Shown here: piece by piece, positions 5,777-7,067 of the stretch
Layout of the letters: every line of letters starts with the position of its first letter
How positions within the stretch are numbered: the first letter of the stretch is position 1
Assembly: GCA_026713505.1 (NCBI GenBank)
Contig: JAPOOH010000123.1
Coordinates: 1-7,067 of the forward strand
DNA: 7,067 nt
From: Chloroflexota bacterium
Lineage (GTDB): Bacteria > Chloroflexota > Dehalococcoidia > Lucifugimonadales > Australimonadaceae
Direction of reading: 5' to 3'
The notes under the pieces: model-generated
What the model was told of the DNA's origin: nothing
Database searches by the model: none
Seen by the model: the letters and a program-made list of their open reading frames with translations, nothing else
Program-made: the position numbers and the translations under genes

Positions 5777-6226
5777 ATGACGAGCACCACCGTAACGCGC
5801 CTGCGCATCGAGACGAACGCCGCCCCCGAGTTCTATGACATCACCGAAAACGTCCGATGGGCGCTCGCCGATTCCCGGGTGCGAGACGGGTTGCTGTGCG
5901 TCTACTCCGTCCACACCACCGCCGCCATCGTCATCAACGAGCATGAGCCGCTGCTCATCGAGGACATGAAGCGCTTCCTGCGGAACATCGCGCCGGAAGA
6001 CGCCTACTACGCCCACAACGACTTCGCCATCCGCACCGTCAACATGACGCCGGAGGAAACGGCCAACGGCCACTCGCACTGCGCCCACCTGCTCCTGCCC
6101 TCCAGTGAGACCATCCCCGTCATTGACGGCGAGCTTGTTCTGGGCACGTGGCAGAGCGTGTTCATGGTGGAGCTCGACCCAAGTCACCGGACGCGAGAGG
6201 TACTCATCAGCGTCTACGGAAGCTGA
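5777..6226 (+). CDS. yjbQ: YjbQ / UPF0047 family protein
   Basis: This 149-residue protein belongs to the UPF0047 (YjbQ) family, small trimeric beta-rich cytoplasmic proteins. Conserved features are YSVHTTAAIVINEHEP (43-58, with H46, N54 and E55), the His-rich NGHSHCAHLLLPSSET (97-112, with H99, H101 and H104), which likely forms a metal- or ligand-binding site, and GELVLGTWQSVFMVELD (118-134). E. coli YjbQ has been linked to a low thiamine-phosphate synthase activity, but the physiological role is unsettled. I chose ATG 5777 because AAGGA (5766-5770) lies six nt upstream and the family starts here. The frame also opens at a TTG at 5723, which would add 18 unsupported residues and sit at the predicted transcription start. 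The gene is followed after 8 bp by hpnC, so they are very likely one operon. Confidence 0.88.
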   Translation: MTSTTVTRLRIETNAAPEFYDITENVRWALADSRVRDGLLCVYSVHTTAAIVINEHEPLLIEDMKRFLRNIAPEDAYYAHNDFAIRTVNMTPEETANGHSHCAHLLLPSSETIPVIDGELVLGTWQSVFMVELDPSHRTREVLISVYGS

Positions 6227-6234
6227 GGCCCCGC

Positions 6235-7067
6235 ATGGCCGTGTTCCATGCAACCGCCCACGCCCCCTCCCTGCCCGAGTCCTACGCCTACTGCGGCGAC
6301 CTTGCACGCTCGCACTACGAGACCTTCACGGTCATCTCCCGGTTCACGCCCAGGAGGCACCGTCCCGCGCTGGAAGCCGTCTACGCCTTCTGCCGCCACA
6401 CGGACGGCCTCGGCGACGAGGCTGAGGGCGACCGGCTCGCCCTGCTCGACGAGTGGGAGGCGGAGCTCTCGCGCGCCCTCACCCCCGCATCAAGTGCGGG
6501 GCAGGCTCCGGCCCTCTCCCGGGGGGAGAGGGGAGAAGAAGGGCCCACGCACCCCATCATGGTCGCACTGCAGGACACGGTGCGGCGCTCGCAGATACCG
6601 GAGGAGCCCTTCCGCAAGCTGATCGAGGCGAACCGCATGGACCAGGGGTCAGGGCGATTCGAAGCGTATGCAGACGTCCTCCACTACTGCGACCACTCCG
6701 CGAACCCCGTCGGGCGGATGGTCCTCCACGTTCTCGGCGAAGCAAGCGAGGAGAACGTCCTGCTCTCCGATGCGACGTGCACGGCGCTCCAACTGGCCAA
6801 CTTCTGGCAGGACGTTGTGCGCGACTACGCCATCGGCCGCATCTACCTGCCACTGGAAGACATGCGCGCGTTCGGCTGCAGCGAGGAGCAGATCGCAGAA
6901 GGGGTTGCGGATGGAGCGTTCCGTGACCTGATGCGCTTCGAAGTCGACCGCGCGCAGGCGCTGTTCGAGGAAGGGCTGCCGCTCGCAGCTCGGCTCAGCG
7001 GACGGGCCCGGCTCGCGATCGCGCTTTTCAGTAAAGGCGGCCTTCGCGTGCTGGACGCCATCCGCAA
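6235..7067 (+). CDS. hpnC: HpnC-type squalene/phytoene synthase family enzyme (3' end outside window)
   Basis: The frame is open for 277 codons to the window edge, so the C-terminus is missing. The start is ATG 6235, with TGAGG (6224-6228) overlapping the yjbQ stop. Family motifs are YAYCGDLARSHYE (17-29), YAFCRHTDGLGDE (50-62, first DxxxD is D57-D61), HSANPVGRMVL (154-164) and LANFWQDVVRDYAIGRIYLP (187-206, second DxxxD is D193-D197). NFWQDVxRD and SHYE are typical of HpnC, which converts presqualene diphosphate to hydroxysqualene between HpnD and HpnE. The usual DDLGDE is DGLGDE here: the second Asp is Gly, but the DxxxD pair is intact. Residues 83-104 are a low-complexity insert encoded by a palindromic repeat (6481-6546), lying between WEAELSRAL and THPIMVAL, where relatives have only a short loop. 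A phytoene synthase is the main alternative. Confidence 0.85.
   Translation, partial: MAVFHATAHAPSLPESYAYCGDLARSHYETFTVISRFTPRRHRPALEAVYAFCRHTDGLGDEAEGDRLALLDEWEAELSRALTPASSAGQAPALSRGERGEEGPTHPIMVALQDTVRRSQIPEEPFRKLIEANRMDQGSGRFEAYADVLHYCDHSANPVGRMVLHVLGEASEENVLLSDATCTALQLANFWQDVVRDYAIGRIYLPLEDMRAFGCSEEQIAEGVADGAFRDLMRFEVDRAQALFEEGLPLAARLSGRARLAIALFSKGGLRVLDAIR
6481..6546. repeat. Palindromic repeat embedded in frame in hpnC
   Basis: Two perfect hairpins lie inside the reading frame. CCCCGCA (6483-6489) pairs with TGCGGGG (6495-6501) around TCAAG. CCCTCTCCC (6512-6520) pairs with GGGAGAGGG (6524-6532) around GGG. The second resembles the intergenic stem at 2392-2411, and CCCTCACCC at its left border (6476-6484) also occurs at 2457-2465 in the intergenic hairpin block. 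The 66 bp are divisible by three and contain no stop in the hpnC frame. They encode a Ser/Gly/Ala/Glu/Arg-rich linker of about 22 residues. The exact insertion borders are uncertain by several bases. Confidence 0.7.

Noticed and set aside
5708..6307. Antisense open frame (199 codons) across yjbQ
   Set aside because: It overlaps the yjbQ promoter and the complete UPF0047 protein on the other strand and has no family features or ribosome binding site.
6453..6926. Separate small genes inside the hpnC region in other frames
   Set aside because: The continuous frame from 6235 to the window end carries all HpnC motifs; the other frames are shadows that only appear complete because the true gene is cut by the window edge.

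Overview
The window comes from a GC-rich bacterium, visibly about two-thirds G+C with strong third-position GC. All seven coding regions I support lie on the + strand. The phylum cannot be fixed from this sequence alone. Three things loosely suggest a member of Chloroflexota (Dehalococcoidia/SAR202-like): the actinobacterial-type fumarase, a polyprenyl synthase with a DDxLGxWGD second motif, and gene gaps filled with mosaic palindromic repeats. This is an inference. There are no rRNA or tRNA genes, CRISPR arrays, transposases or phage genes.

Layout. Positions 1-138 hold a tandem array of about seven 18-bp units, followed by a hairpin-rich spacer. Then come fumC (class II fumarase, 306-1718), a stand-alone GyrI-like effector-binding protein with a GTG start (1818-2327), an M20 dipeptidase-type metallopeptidase (2544-3896), a trans-polyprenyl diphosphate synthase (4050-5090), a four-helix DUF1761-type membrane protein (5159-5569), a YjbQ/UPF0047 protein (5777-6226) and hpnC. 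The hpnC gene (squalene/phytoene synthase family) starts at 6235 and is still open at the window edge.

The first three gaps between genes each carry a different repeat: a short element just after the fumC stop that recurs just after the peptidase stop, a block of five consecutive hairpins before the peptidase, and an 88-bp imperfect palindrome before the polyprenyl synthase. The gap before yjbQ is different. It is about half A+T and has the best promoter-like sequence in the window.

How the genes fit together. The polyprenyl synthase can supply a prenyl diphosphate such as FPP. HpnC acts in the HpnC/D/E route from two FPP to squalene, so the right half looks like an isoprenoid (squalene/hopanoid or carotenoid) locus with a membrane protein and YjbQ interspersed. 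hpnD and hpnE would be expected beyond the right edge. The left half is housekeeping metabolism (TCA fumarase, peptide hydrolysis) with no evident pathway link.

The most interesting observation is inside hpnC. A 66-bp stretch (6481-6546) made of two perfect hairpins sits in frame at a position where the family normally has only a short loop. It resembles the intergenic hairpins at 2392-2411 and encodes a roughly 22-residue low-complexity linker. It looks like a palindromic repeat that inserted into a gene and became coding sequence.
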